Assembly: GCA_965153355.1 (NCBI GenBank)
Contig: OZ231127.1
Span: forward strand, 84,072,001-84,136,000
Reading direction: 5' to 3'
Length of the DNA: 64,000 bases
Source of the DNA: Flaccisagitta enflata
Lineage: Eukaryota; Chaetognatha; Sagittoidea; Aphragmophora
This document shows, piece by piece, positions 35,624 through 48,785 of the stretch. The notes under the pieces are model-generated. The model was not told where the DNA came from. It worked only from the letters and a program-made list of their open reading frames with translations, and made no database searches. Made by a program: the position numbers and the translations under genes. Within the stretch, counting starts at the first letter, position 1; each line of letters opens with the position of its first letter.

Positions 35624-36110
35624 TACACGCTGTATTTTGTCTAAGAACACTGTTTATAAGAACATCAGCCTCAGATTTGGTGAAAAAATAAGAACATCTT
35701 AAGAACATGCTCAGGCTCAGATTTTGGCATTAATGTAATCTAATATACACTTTGATATGATTTTTTAAGTAAACAATAAAAAAACTTGTACAGAATCCTT
35801 CAACCTAAACAATTCACCAAGTTACCTTTATCATTTACATTTTCTTTTTAATTTACATTTTCATTTTTTCAAATTTACATTTATATTTACATTTACATTT
35901 ACATTTTTTTTAAACAAAATTTTGTATGGACTGAAAATGAAATATATTCATTTCATTGAATAACAATTACTAGTAACTAAGATAAAGAATCTTCAATGCT
36001 ACAAAAATAAGAACAGGTTAAGAACGTTTCAGCCTGAAAATAGCCTAAAAAATAAGAATGCTGAGCCTTACTTCAAACAACTGTGTTCTTATAAAAAAAT
36101 ACGGCGTGTA
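35624..36110. mobile_element. TA-flanked element H, 487 bp
   Basis: tacacgctgtattttgtcta and ataaaaaaatacggcgtgta are inverted ends bordered by TA. Repeated taagaac motifs in both orientations tie it to the copies at 21598, 52400 and 63463. Confidence 0.7.
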
Positions 36111-36210
36111 CTCAAACAGTAGGAAAACGAAGAGGACAGTCTTTTAATAGCCTATTGCAATATCATTGAGGGACATCAATGCAATGAAGGCTCGCAATTC
36201 AAGTATTCAA

Positions 36211-36677
36211 CAAGGCCGGATACACGGGCCAAGACGATGCGCCTGGCGTTATTCATTCCTGGAACTAGGGATGTGGAAGCGGTCGATTTTCATGCCGCTT
36301 CCACCGCTTCCGCTTCCAATTTACAGTTCAAATACTAGTAGCTATCCCATCCTCCAAATTGGAAGCGGTCAATCGCTTCCATATCCCAACCTGGAACAAT
36401 GCTAGTTCTATGCCCTTGCCTTATCCTTAGCTCTGTCCCTAGACTTATCTTTACACCTATCCTGGGACTCATGTCAAGCTCTATCCGACCTATCCCAAGC
36501 TCTATGAGCCCTATTAGAAGCTCCATTAGTCCTATCAGAAATCCAATTGGCTCTATATGTAACAGAATATGATTATCAATGATAAATATCTAGGTTTTTT
36601 TAGCTATTTTCAACTCGAGCGTTACCGACGGACCAACCGAGGGACAGAGCCTCTTATAGAGGTGCGTTGGCGCACCT
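36211..36677 (-). mobile_element. Hairpin-ended element E with nested 120-bp MITE
   Basis: caaggccggatacacgggcc, then agacgatgcgcc, followed by a decayed ctatccc minisatellite and the hairpin aggtgcgttggcgcacct (36660-36677). The MITE at 36268-36387 interrupts it. Confidence 0.7.
36268..36387. mobile_element. Small MITE, 120 bp, TIR GGGATGTGGAAGCGG
   Basis: Reverse-oriented sister of 13524-13649. TA precedes the left end, but the right flank is AA, so one side of the target duplication has mutated. Confidence 0.8.
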
Positions 36678-38280
36678 AAAAATGTTATGGATCGACCGAC
36701 CATAAAGTAGAGGCAGACTAATTCAGACACAGAAAACCAAAAAGATTCTCTACCTGGGTGGCAAGATTGTGCCCTGATATGGAGACTCAGTGGATCCTTA
36801 AAACAACAGAATGGAAAGTCAGTCATCATATGCGTCGGAAACCTTTCATAACATTTAAAGACTTGAGAAAAAAAAACAAGGCAAAATTGTGACAAGTAAC
36901 TTTTGAAAATAACTGAATGAATGAATGGCTGAGTGCAAGAAGGAGGAAAGGGCTGACTGACGGACAAAAAAAAAGAGTGTCTTGTGGAGTCGGGTAGCAC
37001 GCGATAAAAAACTCTACCAACTTCTTTAAAAAGACTTTAATCACTAAGTCTAAGGTGATTACGCCGTAGATTCCCAAGCCGCTAACGATCATGTCAATTT
37101 AGAAAAGAGTTAGTTTTCTTTCTGACACTTTCATGGATTTTGTGTTCCGCATGATTGCGCTTTTGTTATATCTCTAGACAAGAATATTTGACTATTTGTA
37201 TAACCATTACCATGTAGACAATACGGTGAACTGATTGGCAAACTAACAAGTAACGCGTCGTACGATTTATTCAAAGACAGGGGCACAGACGGAAATAACG
37301 GTTTTCGCAATTTTCCATTTAGCACTACGATCCAAGTTGACCAACTGACGGATGGATGGACCGACGGATGGATTGACAAACTGACGGATGAACAGACGAA
37401 CTGATAATGTCTCAAACGGGTGTCAGCAACGAAATACAATAGATACAGGAGCAATACAGTGGAAATCCGATTTTACGAACCTGAAGGGACTGGGTATTTT
37501 TAGTCATTGAATCCAAATATTGTGAAATCAAATTAAATTAAGTTTTTATAAAGCTTCGCACGCTAGTACATTTAACTACTTCTAAAGAATTTCAAAGCTA
37601 TTCAAATATTTTCAAAAAAGCTGACAAACTGTCTGATGGACCAACCAATAAATAAAGATTTATTGTGATGAACCAACAAATAGATTAAGATTCATTGTAA
37701 TATGTATGTGTATAGGATTACTGAAAAATACCAAATGCATGAATCATTTGTGAAGATCATTAAAGAATATGAAATGGATATTACTTGACAATCTTTTGAG
37801 AAAAAAATTATTTCAAGTTTTTCTCTCATTGATCTTTTTTTTGATAATATTTGCTGTGTTGTTTCATTCAAGATTGGAGAAATAGTGTTACCGAATGTGA
37901 TTTGACTGGTAAATCTGATGTAAATTAATCAAAAATTTTTCTACAAAAACCTGCAAAAATAAAAAAGATTGACTACAGGACAAAAAAACCTGACTGTTTA
38001 GGTCGTGGTGCAGAACACCATCAAATTTGACAAATCATTCTGTTCTATATTGCTATGCAGCGTAAATATAACTAAAACTAAAGTCCTATGCATGCATCAT
38101 ACTCCCTAAGTTAAGTAAAAAGAGTAAAAAGAGTAAAAAGAGTAAAAAGAGTTCCATATGTTTATTTTGGGTATAGTGAGGGATGCTGTTCCTCCTGTCA
38201 TACTCCCTAAGTTAAGTAAAAAGAGTTTAACTGGTCAATGCAATGGTATTGATCTCGCATCGGTAAAGTCCCAGCATGAT
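36678..38280. other. No recognisable gene; small repeats
   Basis: It contains a CCGACGGATGG remnant of a hairpin element (about 37335-37405). A local duplication of catactccctaagttaagt plus agtaaaaag units lies at about 38098-38228. Confidence 0.45.
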
Positions 38281-38287
38281 CAATATA

Positions 38288-38515
38288 AAAACAAAATTCT
38301 TTAAAAATAATTGCACGGAGAACCTTAGATATTGTCACGTGAAAAACAAAATCTCTATCTGAATGCAAAATTTTGCATTTCTAAGGACATGGCCTGTTTC
38401 TCATAAGTGTATAGATTGATGCCATATTTTTCAAAATGCAAAATTTTGTTTTCAGACAGATTTGGTTTTTCACGCGAGATATGTCAATACACAAGAATCA
38501 AATTTTGTTAAAAAT
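38288..38515. repeat. Imperfect fold-back of about 230 bp
   Basis: caaaattctttaaaaataat, then gtgaaaaacaaaatct, then tgcaaaattttgca is mirrored by tgcaaaattttg, then agatttggtttttcac, then caaattttgttaaaaatgca. A decayed palindromic MITE is likely. Confidence 0.55.
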
Positions 38516-39310
38516 GCATCAATTTTGCAGCCTTTCTTTTCACTTCTCCTAAGTCTATCGTACAGAAAAACGCTTGTCCATGCAAAACATATATGATTAT
38601 CTACCACAAATCCCTTGTCTCAATAAAAAATCTATGAATTGACGAGATAAAAAATCGATAGAAACCATTTTGACTTGTCGAATTGCGTACTCGTTTGCAC
38701 TGTGACTTAACCTGAAATGACGTAAAATCAGGTGACGAATAGGCGGTAGTTCACTGTACATCAAGCCACAAAAAAAAAAAACGGAAAATTCTGAGATCTC
38801 CCGATGGTTTGTATTCGTAAAACATGTAGGCTACTCTTAAAAGCGAGATTATCTCGTTAAGAAACAGCTCTTTCGTGGGGTCCATTCTAATTGGAATCTC
38901 GTCTCAAAACGTCTTACTCCGAGGCGTCAAAACTACGTCACAAATGGCACCCGATTGACATAAACATTTACACCTTTCTTTTTGAGAATATCGATAGGCT
39001 GGAAACCTTTTGACAGTAATGAGCCGTCATCTTGTTAAATTCGCGATTGACTGATGGTCTTTCTGAATCAAACGCCCCTCATCTCATCGCTCTGCATATA
39101 ATCATAGGTTCGGAGAGAGAAAATTCCAGTTTTGTTTCTCATTTTCATTCATTAAAATTCTGGAGATTTTATCGTGTGGTAATTTACTTAAGAAAAAGAA
39201 TGATTTTATCGCTGTTAAGTAAAATTCAGATAATCATTTTTCTTACATTAGAGTTCATATCTGTCCGTCGGTCGATTGCATTGGTTGGTCGGTCGCTTAG
39301 CTTAGTTGCA
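38516..39310. other. No recognisable gene
   Basis: AT-rich spacer. A short CGGTCGATTG remnant occurs near 39260. Confidence 0.4.
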
Positions 39311-39406
39311 GTGCTTTCACGCTCAAGGAAGAAATCCTGATAATAAGGTTTTATTCATTGGAAAAACATGATTATCATGTTTTTTCCTTGAGCATGAAAG
39401 CACTAT
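39311..39406. repeat. Compact double hairpin, 96 bp
   Basis: Outer arms agtgctttcacgctcaagga and tccttgagcatgaaagcact pair with few mismatches. An inner palindrome, gaaaaacatgattatcatgtttttt, lies within the loop. It could be a tiny fold-back element or a structured RNA. No promoter or family is recognised. Confidence 0.6.
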
Positions 39407-39875
39407 TGGTTCGTTGGTTAATCTGTCCATCACGCAAGCATATAGTAATTTTTGTACGCGAAATTACGGCGCAGGTTAATAGTGGTCCCACGTGACTGCT
39501 GGTTTCGTTTTCGTAATTTGGCGACGACCGTGACTGAGAAATTCGCTGTCAAACGAAGATTGAATAATCATTCCCATTTCGATGAAAAGACCCGATTCCT
39601 GGGATAATTACTATACTTTGATTGCATTGATTTTCTGTGGAGGAGCAAAGATCTGAACGAGAATTGGTTTTTTTTTTAAATCATTCCACATGGGTAAAAA
39701 ATGCAACTGGATCGGTGGACATTATAATTGTTATTAGATCTTCATAAATCAAACCATAAAATTAAGTAAGATTAAAGCTTGACCAACTAATTGCTGTTTA
39801 ACGAAAAAATTGGTGGTTGTGCCATATGCATATTCTTAGATTCCGCCGATGAGATCATATTCTTTCAATCTTTTT
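39407..39875. other. No recognisable gene
   Basis: AT-rich spacer upstream of a hairpin-ended element. Confidence 0.4.
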
Positions 39876-40002
39876 AGGTGCGACAAAACACCTCTATAAC
39901 TGGCTGTGTCCGTTGGTCGGTCGGTTGGTCTGTCTGTGACTGTGGAATTACGCATTCGTTCGACGATCCACACTTCGCACCTTATTGGCCTACTTGGCCT
40001 TG
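39876..40002 (+). mobile_element. Hairpin-ended element C, 127 bp, intact
   Basis: The 5' hairpin aggtgcgacaaaacacct, the CGGTCGG tract, block gcattcgttcgacgatccac, second arm tcgcacct and the 3' hairpin GGCC-TACTT-GGCC before TTGTT. Confidence 0.85.
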
Positions 40003-40573
40003 TTCTTTCTTTTTTCTTCATGTCCTTTTTCTAAAATTGTCCTATACACATTTTACTTTTTTTTTTTGGGTAGTCGCTGGGTTTTCTGGATCAATCCCTC
40101 AGTTGTTTTTTTTTTTTCATACGGGGAGGGTCCATTCTGTCATGTACCATTTTTGTTGACTGACGTTTGTATTGTTGCATTCCATGTTTGACGAAAATGG
40201 AAATATGATATTATTGAATTTCTATAAGAAAATAAAAAAAATATACTACGCAGCACCACTTTGGTGGTCTGTGTCAGTTACACTTTCCTACTATCAGCGA
40301 AAAACCGAAGGCGCGCCTATATGCGCCTAACACCTGCCATGTACTCAACTTTTATTTTCTCTTGCCACGCTATCATCATGTCAATGCAATTTTATCTTTG
40401 CCTTATGCCTCAGGAAGATCTTTCACTCTTTCTTTAAACGTTTGTCGGATGAAAGCAAGAAACACTGAAGCAAAAGGCAAAAGGTAGAAGACAAAAGGCA
40501 TCCTCAGAAGAAAAGAAAAAAACAAAAAAACATTCGAAACAAAATCCAGGAATTTCCAGTCAATCGGGTGGAC
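40003..40573. other. Upstream region of the kinase N-terminal gene
   Basis: It contains T-runs and an AG-rich leader (about 40440-40560). An in-frame TGA at 40450-40452 bounds the open frame leading to the start codon. No TATA box or other promoter motif can be claimed. Confidence 0.4.
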
Positions 40574-40582
40574 ATGGCATGA
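40574..40582 (+). promoter_or_regulatory. Two-codon upstream ORF overlapping the start codon
   Basis: ATGGCATGA (40574-40582) encodes Met-Ala-stop, and its TGA overlaps the ATGATG where the main frame starts (40579). If the transcript includes this leader, ribosomes initiating on the first ATG would terminate on top of the main start. That is compatible with reinitiation or repression. Confidence 0.4.
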
Positions 40583-43500
40583 TGGCCCTCATGGCCGTTG
40601 TCCCATTTGTCCCATCGTTGCTTCAACAACCGTTAGATATCTCGGCTCCGTCGCTACGACAACCAGCTTCTTCTTCTTCTTCTTCTTCTCCTTCTTCACC
40701 TTCTTCTAGTCATTCGATTTCCTCGTTCTCTACGTCCAAGTCGCATATAACGGCTACTACAAGTCTCAAATACAGCAACAACCACAACTACAATTATCCC
40801 CCAAAGATTATTGACCAATTTCGAAGCTGCAGACCTACCCGCAATCACGAGCCTACTTCAAAACTGCGAGACGGTACAGTGTCCAGAAAGAAAACCGCAA
40901 AGAAATCGGCAAAAACGATTTCATCAAAAAGAGCGTCATCAGCGGTAGCAACGAATGTAGCCACGATAACGACAAAAACAACAACAGGATTAACAACGAC
41001 AATAACGGCAAACAGCACAGCAACAACAACGACTACAACGACGACGACCACTACAAACACTTCGACAACCAGGTTAACTTCTTGGCAAATGAAGCGTTCC
41101 AGTCTGTCTCTCTTAATTCCGGACGGGATCGCGTCAGCTTCTCATGCGGAGAGACGACCCTCCTCATCCTCTCCCGGAGTTGAAATGTCCTTAGCGCCTG
41201 ACGATTGGCCAACAACTCCCGCTGCAAAAAGACGCTCGTTGCAGGAAGACTTTTCCCCTTTGTTGTTAGCTACGTTGTCGCCGTCGTCTTTCAGTCCCAA
41301 GTTGCCCCAAGATCTCCCAAGCACACCGATGTCAACTCCACCACAGCAGCAGCAGCAGCAACCACAGCAGCAGCAGCAGAATTCTCATATTCTTGATTAT
41401 CACAACTTTCAATTAAAGCCCCTTTCGCCCCCAGGCGCTTCCGAATCTTTTTTCAACAATCACTCGAAGATGCCCAATCTCGCTGAGGTCCACCACAGCC
41501 CCAACTGCTTTGTCGGCAAAGAGGGCATCAACGAGAGTAACAAGACGTCAAGATCGCCGTCAACGACTTCGTCATCATCTTCCATGTCTTCCGGTATCGT
41601 CGTCAACGCCGACACCGTCGCATCATCGTCATCGACGACATCGTTGTCATCATTGGGCGGCAACAACAACAACAATTCGGCGTCCTTCACAACTCCGTCA
41701 ACTATCATACCAGAACTATCCAACGATGATTTGTTGATGAATCTCGAACAATCTTCGCAATTGGAAGCGGAGATGACGACAACGACGACGCTTACGCTGG
41801 AAGGCCAGAAGCCGCGCACTATGAACGTGATCGACTCGGACGTTTCGACCGCTACAAAACTCAGTTTCTCCACCTCCACTTCTTCCGCCATTATCGCATC
41901 CTTGGTCGCCGGAGTTCCTCGTCAGCGGTCTTCCGGGGTCCTGACAATGGAATCGCCCGATGACGTCATCGACGGCGTCGAGGATGTTGACGGCGTCGAC
42001 GGCGATTTAGGCAATGCTAATATGATGCAAATGGCCGCCGGCGAATTCGCCGTTTATGGCGATGAAGAGAAAACTTCACCGTCTACATTTTCAAAGTCTC
42101 CCGTGGATTTTGCCGCCTCTCCTAGTCAAGCGGGTCTCCGCGAAAAATGTCCCCCCAATTATGAATGCAACACGAGCGAGTGCGCTTCTAATGAGACTCC
42201 CAAGGGTAACGAGTCTCTGTCTGTGAAAGGCAGTCCACAACAACTTAAGCAGAACCACCCGAGCAGCCACAACTGTCATGAGTCCAGTGGTTCTTCAATT
42301 AGTTCGTCGACGTTGTTTTTGCCCTCTTCCAGCGGCATCACTCTCGCCATCTCGCCCAAGATTTCCTCCCCCGGTCGTACTCCTCCAGCGCACGCCAGCT
42401 CCTCGCCGACGACATTCTTTTGGACGAACGCAGTTGGGTATTCCGGCGGCCGGCAACCACCGTCTCCGATGTCTTTGTCGATGTCTCCGCTGTCTCCGAC
42501 ACCTACCATCGTGACTACCACTGGTGTCGCCGATATTTTCAAGGTTAGAACATAAGAGAACAAGCCCGACCGAGCAACGATGCGTCCGGACTGTTTTTCT
42601 ACGTGTATTGAACATGTGACATATATGGGGAGACAGATGGACGAATAGACAGATGAAACGACAGAGTAGTGAAGAAGGCTCTCAAAATATGTTTGTCGAT
42701 CATTAGATTTAGTATAGGATCTCACCGTGGCCAAAAACAGCTAAGAAACGCGGTTTTTGCACAAGCGTAACGGACGGACATACGGACGGACCGACGGACA
42801 AACCCTCTAATAGAGATGCGTTCCTGATGGACGCATCTAAAAATAGTGGGTGTAAGGATTAGCTTAGTTGAGCCTGGAGTCTGGGACTGCTTTAGTACAA
42901 TTACGGTTTGTCAGTCTGCTTGAATGTTTTCATCGGACCAAGTCTGATCCCCCTATCCATTTTTTGTTTGGCTGTATGTCTGTCTGTCTCTTTATCTGTC
43001 TGTCCGTCTACCTAATTATCAGTCTGGAATATTTAAAGAAAAATTGAAGTCTGACTCCAACTTTTTCCCGATAAAAACATCTTCAATGTAAGTTATGATG
43101 AATAAACAATTATATGTTCAGTATTCTTCATAATCTTTAGACACACCAACGCGAGGTTTTGGCCATGTTCAATCATGCGAAATTGGAATGACATTATCTT
43201 GAGAGTTTGAAATAGCTCCTGACAAAGATTGAACAACTTTGATCGTGCGGGCATTCAAGAATTGGGATCCCATTACAATGAAAGATCAACATAGATCAGA
43301 ATTTTATCGGGCACTTTATCACTGTATCATTCGGATTTTGTTACAAAACAACTCAACTTTTATTTCTTAGAAGAGAATGATTAACATATTCCTTTTTTTA
43401 CAATGTAACATTTCAATTTTTTTTACAATGTAACATTTCATTTTTTTTTTAAATATCGTCTTTCTTCCCTTGCTTCTTTAAAGATGAATTTGAAATGTCT

Positions 43501-44740
43501 GTCATTTGTTTAAAATAAACTCATTGAGGACTAAAACTTTTTAATGAAACAGATGATAGAACTGATTGTAGCTATTTGAGTGAACATGAGCTCAGAGATT
43601 AAAAGGGAGATATAGACAAAATAATAGTTGCATCAGTGAACAAACAATGTGATGACGATTATATAAACAAAACAAAAGAAAGATGCTTTAAAGGCAGTCT
43701 CTGCACTGACACCCGACATCTGTACACAGGTGCCGGCGAACGACTATTCGTACACGCCGGCGCTCATTCCCATGCCTGGAAGTGAATCCACGTTCTCTTC
43801 ACGTCTCTCAACATCCAGCTCGAAATATGAAGCCTTCTCCAAACGATCCCCACCAACATCTTCAACCCCCATCGCATCCCCAGAAAACAACAGTTCAAAA
43901 AGTAAACCGCAACAACAACAGCAACAACAACAACAACAACAAAAGCAACAGCAGAACAACAGCAATCAGTCGTGGAAGAAAAAGTTTTTCGGTCGCATAT
44001 GGAGCGGCACGACAGACCCTGACAATGACCTCCTAAATCTAAACAGAAAAGATTCTCTACCTACCCTCATCCCCGCGACGATAACCCACGCCGAACCCCC
44101 GCCAAATTCACGCTTGTGTCACCCCCAAACTTCATTGATGGACATCGATGAGGTTCCGAATGAAAATAACAATGTTAATGTTAATGATGGCCAAGATGGC
44201 ATCAATAACAATAACGATGATAATGTCGTTAACCTAAATTACAACTTTGACTTGACCCAGAAAATGACGAAGAATGGAATTGTGAACGACAACAACAACA
44301 ACAACAACCACCACAACAACAACAACAACAACAGCAACCACAACCACAACAACAACAACCACCACAACAACAACAACAGCGTCGTCGTCGTCACCAACAA
44401 CAGCAGCAGCACCATGAGCGTCAACGAGTATCGTCATCACTCATCCAAGGCCGCTTCCAACATCTCGCGCGACAGTTACCACGAGCGTTTTCACCAACCG
44501 GAAATGGACGCCACGTCAGAGCCGAGATGGCGAGAAGTCCTCAAAAGTTCGAAAGAGGAGTTTCTGCGGCGTTGGGAGTTGTCCGAGCCGGGGGAGAGTG
44601 GCAGCCTCGACGACTTTCACGTTTATAAAACTATCGGGACGGGCAGTTTTGGCAGAGTGCTGCTCGCGAAACATCAGCGCAGGGAAAGACTCTGCGCCGT
44701 TAAAGTCATTGAGAAAAGCAAAATCATCAAGATGCGACAG
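40579..44740 (+). CDS. PKA-like kinase with a very long low-complexity N-terminal extension (5' exons)
   Basis: Two exons: 40579-42543 (655 codons, donor AAG|GTTAGA) and 43730-44740 (337 codons, acceptor TGTACACAG, donor CAG|GTAACA), both phase 0. The GTG at 43730 is an internal Val. Residues 1 to about 900 are Ser/Thr-rich with poly-Thr, poly-Gln and Asn/His-rich runs and no recognisable domain. Then come KEEFLRRWE, matching the PKA A-helix, and LDDFHVYKTIGTGSFGRV, the glycine loop at about 958-965. Next is CAVKVIEK, with the ATP-binding Lys at about 980, ending KIIKMRQ at the exon end, where PKA reads KLKQ. The start is supported by an in-frame TGA at 40450. The remaining kinase domain (C-helix to C-lobe) is not found between 44741 and 64000. 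A similar long N-terminus is known for Drosophila Pka-C3, but the lobe resembles classical PKA-C. Confidence 0.8.
42561..42838 (-). mobile_element. Hairpin-ended element D in the kinase intron
   Basis: caagcccgaccgagcaacga, then tgcgtccgg, is the 3' end and second arm. The 5' hairpin AGATGCGT/ACGCATCT is at 42814-42838. It begins 17 bp after the splice donor of the first kinase exon. The 3' stem (GCTC/GGGC, one G-U) differs from the D copy at 22407 but still pairs. Confidence 0.75.
42839..43729 (+). other. Remainder of kinase intron
   Basis: AT-rich intron sequence with a duplicated tttttacaatgtaacatttc near 43396-43440. No other feature is supported. Confidence 0.6.
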
Positions 44741-44744
44741 GTAA

Positions 44745-45259
44745 CAGTTCGCCCAAGGGCAATGTGTGGTCAGCGATACCAGTTGCCCTGCTTTGCATTG
44801 TTGTAAATCAAAATGAGAGGAAGCAGGGCAGCTGCATCAAAGAGGTCAAAGTCCTGTAGAACATAGGGGGACTTTTGTTTGTCCGTCCATCCGTGCATCC
44901 ATCCATCCATCTACCCATCCATCTTTTAGTCCCCATTAGCCTCTTGGCCTTCTCAGGCCTGAAATCTGCCCTCTTAGGCCTTAAATCTGAGAGGATAGGT
45001 TTCAGGCTTGAGAGAGTAGATTTGAGGCCTGAGAGGGCAGATTCAAACCCTGAGAGAACAGATTTTAGACCTGAGAGGGTAGATTTCAGGTCTGAGAGGG
45101 CAGATTCAAGGTCTGAGAGGACAGATTCCATGCCAGAGAGGACAGATTTCAGGCCTGAGAGAGCCTGGGGGGACCAACGGATGGACGGATGGATAGACAT
45201 ACGGACAAACAAAACCCCCTGTGTTCTGCAGGACTTCGTACCCTTTGGGGCCGCTGCCC
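44745..45259 (-). mobile_element. F-class fold-back element at the kinase splice donor
   Basis: cagttcgcccaagggcaatg, then agcgataccagttgccctgc, starts four bases after the exon end. The arms aagtcctgtagaacataggg and the inverse end at ccgctgccc. The inverted minisatellite (44936-45165), gcctgaaatctgccctct, switches strand near 44990. Confidence 0.75.
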
Positions 45260-45296
45260 AAAAAGTGAAAAGCAAGTTGGATAGCAATAGCGAGTG

Positions 45297-45398
<102 letters not shown>

Positions 45399-45611
45399 CT
45401 TGATAATTGAAGAACTAGTTATGCCCTAATTTATCAAGTTGCGCCATAAGGGGCTACCATTCTCGTCCAATTAAGACCGTTTTTTTTTCAAATGAGGATT
45501 CAACCTTGATAATATTAGTTCCCCTACAAGCTTTGTAAATTTGATTGTCACTTTGCGGATACAAGATTGAAAAGTGTTACCTCCCCCGTCGAGAGAGGAC
45601 GCCGGTTTTAC

Positions 45612-45773
<162 letters not shown>

Positions 45774-45845
45774 AAGTGGGAGAGAGATAGAGACAGAGAC
45801 AGAGAGATAGGAAGAGACAGAGAGACAGAGACAGACAGACAGACA

Positions 45846-46188
45846 TATTATACAAATATACATTCATAGACAGAGTTCGAGAATGAAAGCATGATAGCAA
45901 TATTGGCATCAGGGACAGGTTAAGGGCATCAGCCTCAAAGGGACACTCCTAGAATAAGCTGGTATTCCCCTTATGGAGGGCATATCCTACGACCTAGCAT
46001 ATGGCACAGGTCTATAATACATGTAGGTCATTTATGCAATGTAATTATCCTTCGGTATATATCTATCCTAAATCACAGTATGACTGCTTCGTATTTCTGA
46101 GTTTGGGGTTAACATGGAGTAATTTGGTGCCATTTACTATTAAGTGGGAAGATTCCTGTTTAGAAGTTGTGGGTGTCATGAGCTTTTT
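45846..46188. other. No recognisable gene
   Basis: Short spacer without supported features. Confidence 0.4.
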
Positions 46189-46309
46189 AGGTGCGACAAA
46201 GCACCTCTATAACTGGCTCTGTCCGTCGGTTGGTCGGTTGGTCGGTTGGTTGGGTAAAGCATTCGTTCGACGATCCACACGTCGCACCTTATTGGCCTAC
46301 TTGGCCTTG
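46189..46309 (+). mobile_element. Hairpin-ended element C, 121 bp, minimal intact copy
   Basis: The hairpin AGGTGCGACAAAGCACCT (46189-46206), ctctataactggctctgtcc, GGTTGGTC repeats, block gcattcgttcgacgatccac, second arm GTCGCACCT (46281-46289) and the 3' hairpin GGCC-TACTT-GGCC (46294-46306) before TTGTT. The shortest complete member, it defines the essential parts of the family. Confidence 0.9.
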
Positions 46310-47249
<940 letters not shown>

Positions 47250-47489
47250 GACCATAGGGACCCAATCTGCCTCAAATGACCTGCAGCGTATGTAAATTGT
47301 GAGGCTATAAAAAGTATTTTAAGTTTCCGATGTCACGATTCCATATTTTGCCTCTTGGCCCTTTTCTAAGGAGCAATGACTTGTGCACAGGTGTTTGAGC
47401 CTTAGAGGCAATGAGCATCTCCTTTCTTTCTTCCGTAACACTTTCCCTTTCCTTTCTTACGTCTATTTTGTCACGCCCCTCCCCCCCCC

Positions 47490-47545
47490 CCCGCGACTCT
47501 ACATCCCGCTTTATTCCTCCAGCGGTTGGTTGGTCAGTTACATTT
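47490..47545 (+). mobile_element. Fragment of hairpin-ended element
   Basis: cgcgactctacatcccgctt, then ggttggttggtcagt, is a 5' piece of subfamily A lacking the first hairpin arm. Confidence 0.45.
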
Positions 47546-47562
47546 TACTGTTTTACATTTTT

Positions 47563-47774
47563 AGTCGCGTGCACGCGACTCTACACCCCGCTTTGTCCAT
47601 CGGTCCGTCGGTTGCTCGGTCTGTCGGTCCGTCACACTTTTACTTTTTTTTATTAATTTTATTCCCTTAAGTCATTTCAAGTCATTTTAGAATATACTAA
47701 GTCATTCTAAGTCATTCTGAGTCATGCTAAGTCATTCTGTAAGTCTCGCACGCGACTTATAGGTGTTGGCCTTG
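47563..47774 (+). mobile_element. Hairpin-ended element A, 212 bp
   Basis: Palindrome AGTCGCGTGCACGCGACT (47563-47580), ccccgctttgtccatcggtc, a gtcattctaa minisatellite and second arm CACGCGACT (47749-47757), ending ataggtgttggccttg. Same ends as the 39-1591 element with a short core. Confidence 0.85.
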
Positions 47775-47784
47775 TTTTCATTCA

Positions 47785-48785
47785 AACTAATTTGCATAAT
47801 GTAGTTTTTGCAATCCAAACATGGTTTTCCTTTCCAATCGCCTACCATAATAAAGATATTTTGACCTTACTCGACCTTTATATTCTCAATTTAAAGGGAT
47901 ATCAGATTGTTGCTGAATCGAAAGGATAGAGGCTAGTATTAGGAATTTTTCGATCGCAGGAGTGGGGATCAATAAAGCATGACCTAAAAGAATGAATTTG
48001 TAAAAAGTCACCTGCTTAGTGCTATGTTATAGTCCTCGACTTGATCGATTGTCGGTAATTTTTAATGCTTAAATTACCGTCCTCGATTGTAGTCTATTTA
48101 GGTCTATTATGTTGGAAGCCCCAAAGGGGCGATACCTTGATGGAGACCTCTTGCCCTAGCTGACCTTAAAGAGGCACTACTTCCGGTTGGGCTAGTTAGG
48201 TGATTTTTCAGTGTCTAGAAAGGTTTTTGGTTAAGATAATAGCAGCAGATAATTCCACCATCTAAATGGCTAGGGTCCTTTTGATCACTACTCCTGCCCA
48301 CTTGCATACGGCCTTGTTTGTTTTTGTTTTGTTCTGTTTTGTTTTGGAAGGGGGGAGATTCGGGGGCCAATTTAATCACATCTTTCAATTGATGAACCAA
48401 ATGTTCTTTTTTTTTAGTTGAACTCAATCTAATTTCCATGATGCGGTTTTTACGATAAATTTCGTGTTTTCTTGTTTCTAATCGCTTTTCATAATTAAGA
48501 TATTTCTACCTTTCTCTACCTTTTTATTTTCAATTTAAAGGGATATTAGATTGTTGCTATATCAAAAGGAAAAGGGCTAGTATTAGTAATTTTTCCATTG
48601 CTGGGGTGGTAACCAATAAAGCAAAACCTAAAAGAATGAATTCTAAAAAATAATAAATAATTTTGCTACTTCATAGACATCGATGAACTCGGTTGTCGGT
48701 AATTAATAATGCTTTAATTGCTGTCCCCGACTGTAATCTTATTCAAGTCTAGTCTCTTTGAAGCCCCAAAGGGGTACAGTACATT
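47785..48785 (+). repeat. Diverged tandem duplication (47785-48135 and 48412-48785)
   Basis: Both halves share tcaatttaaagggatat, agattgttgct, ggctagtatta, caataaagca, cctaaaagaatgaatt and gaagccccaaaggggc. Similarity is moderate, so the duplication is old. A short hairpin-element 3' remnant (ctcctgcccacttgcatacggccttgttt) lies between them near 48290. Confidence 0.65.

Noticed and set aside
43730-43732. GTG as a translation start
   Set aside because: It follows a 3' splice site and joins in phase with the 42543 donor.
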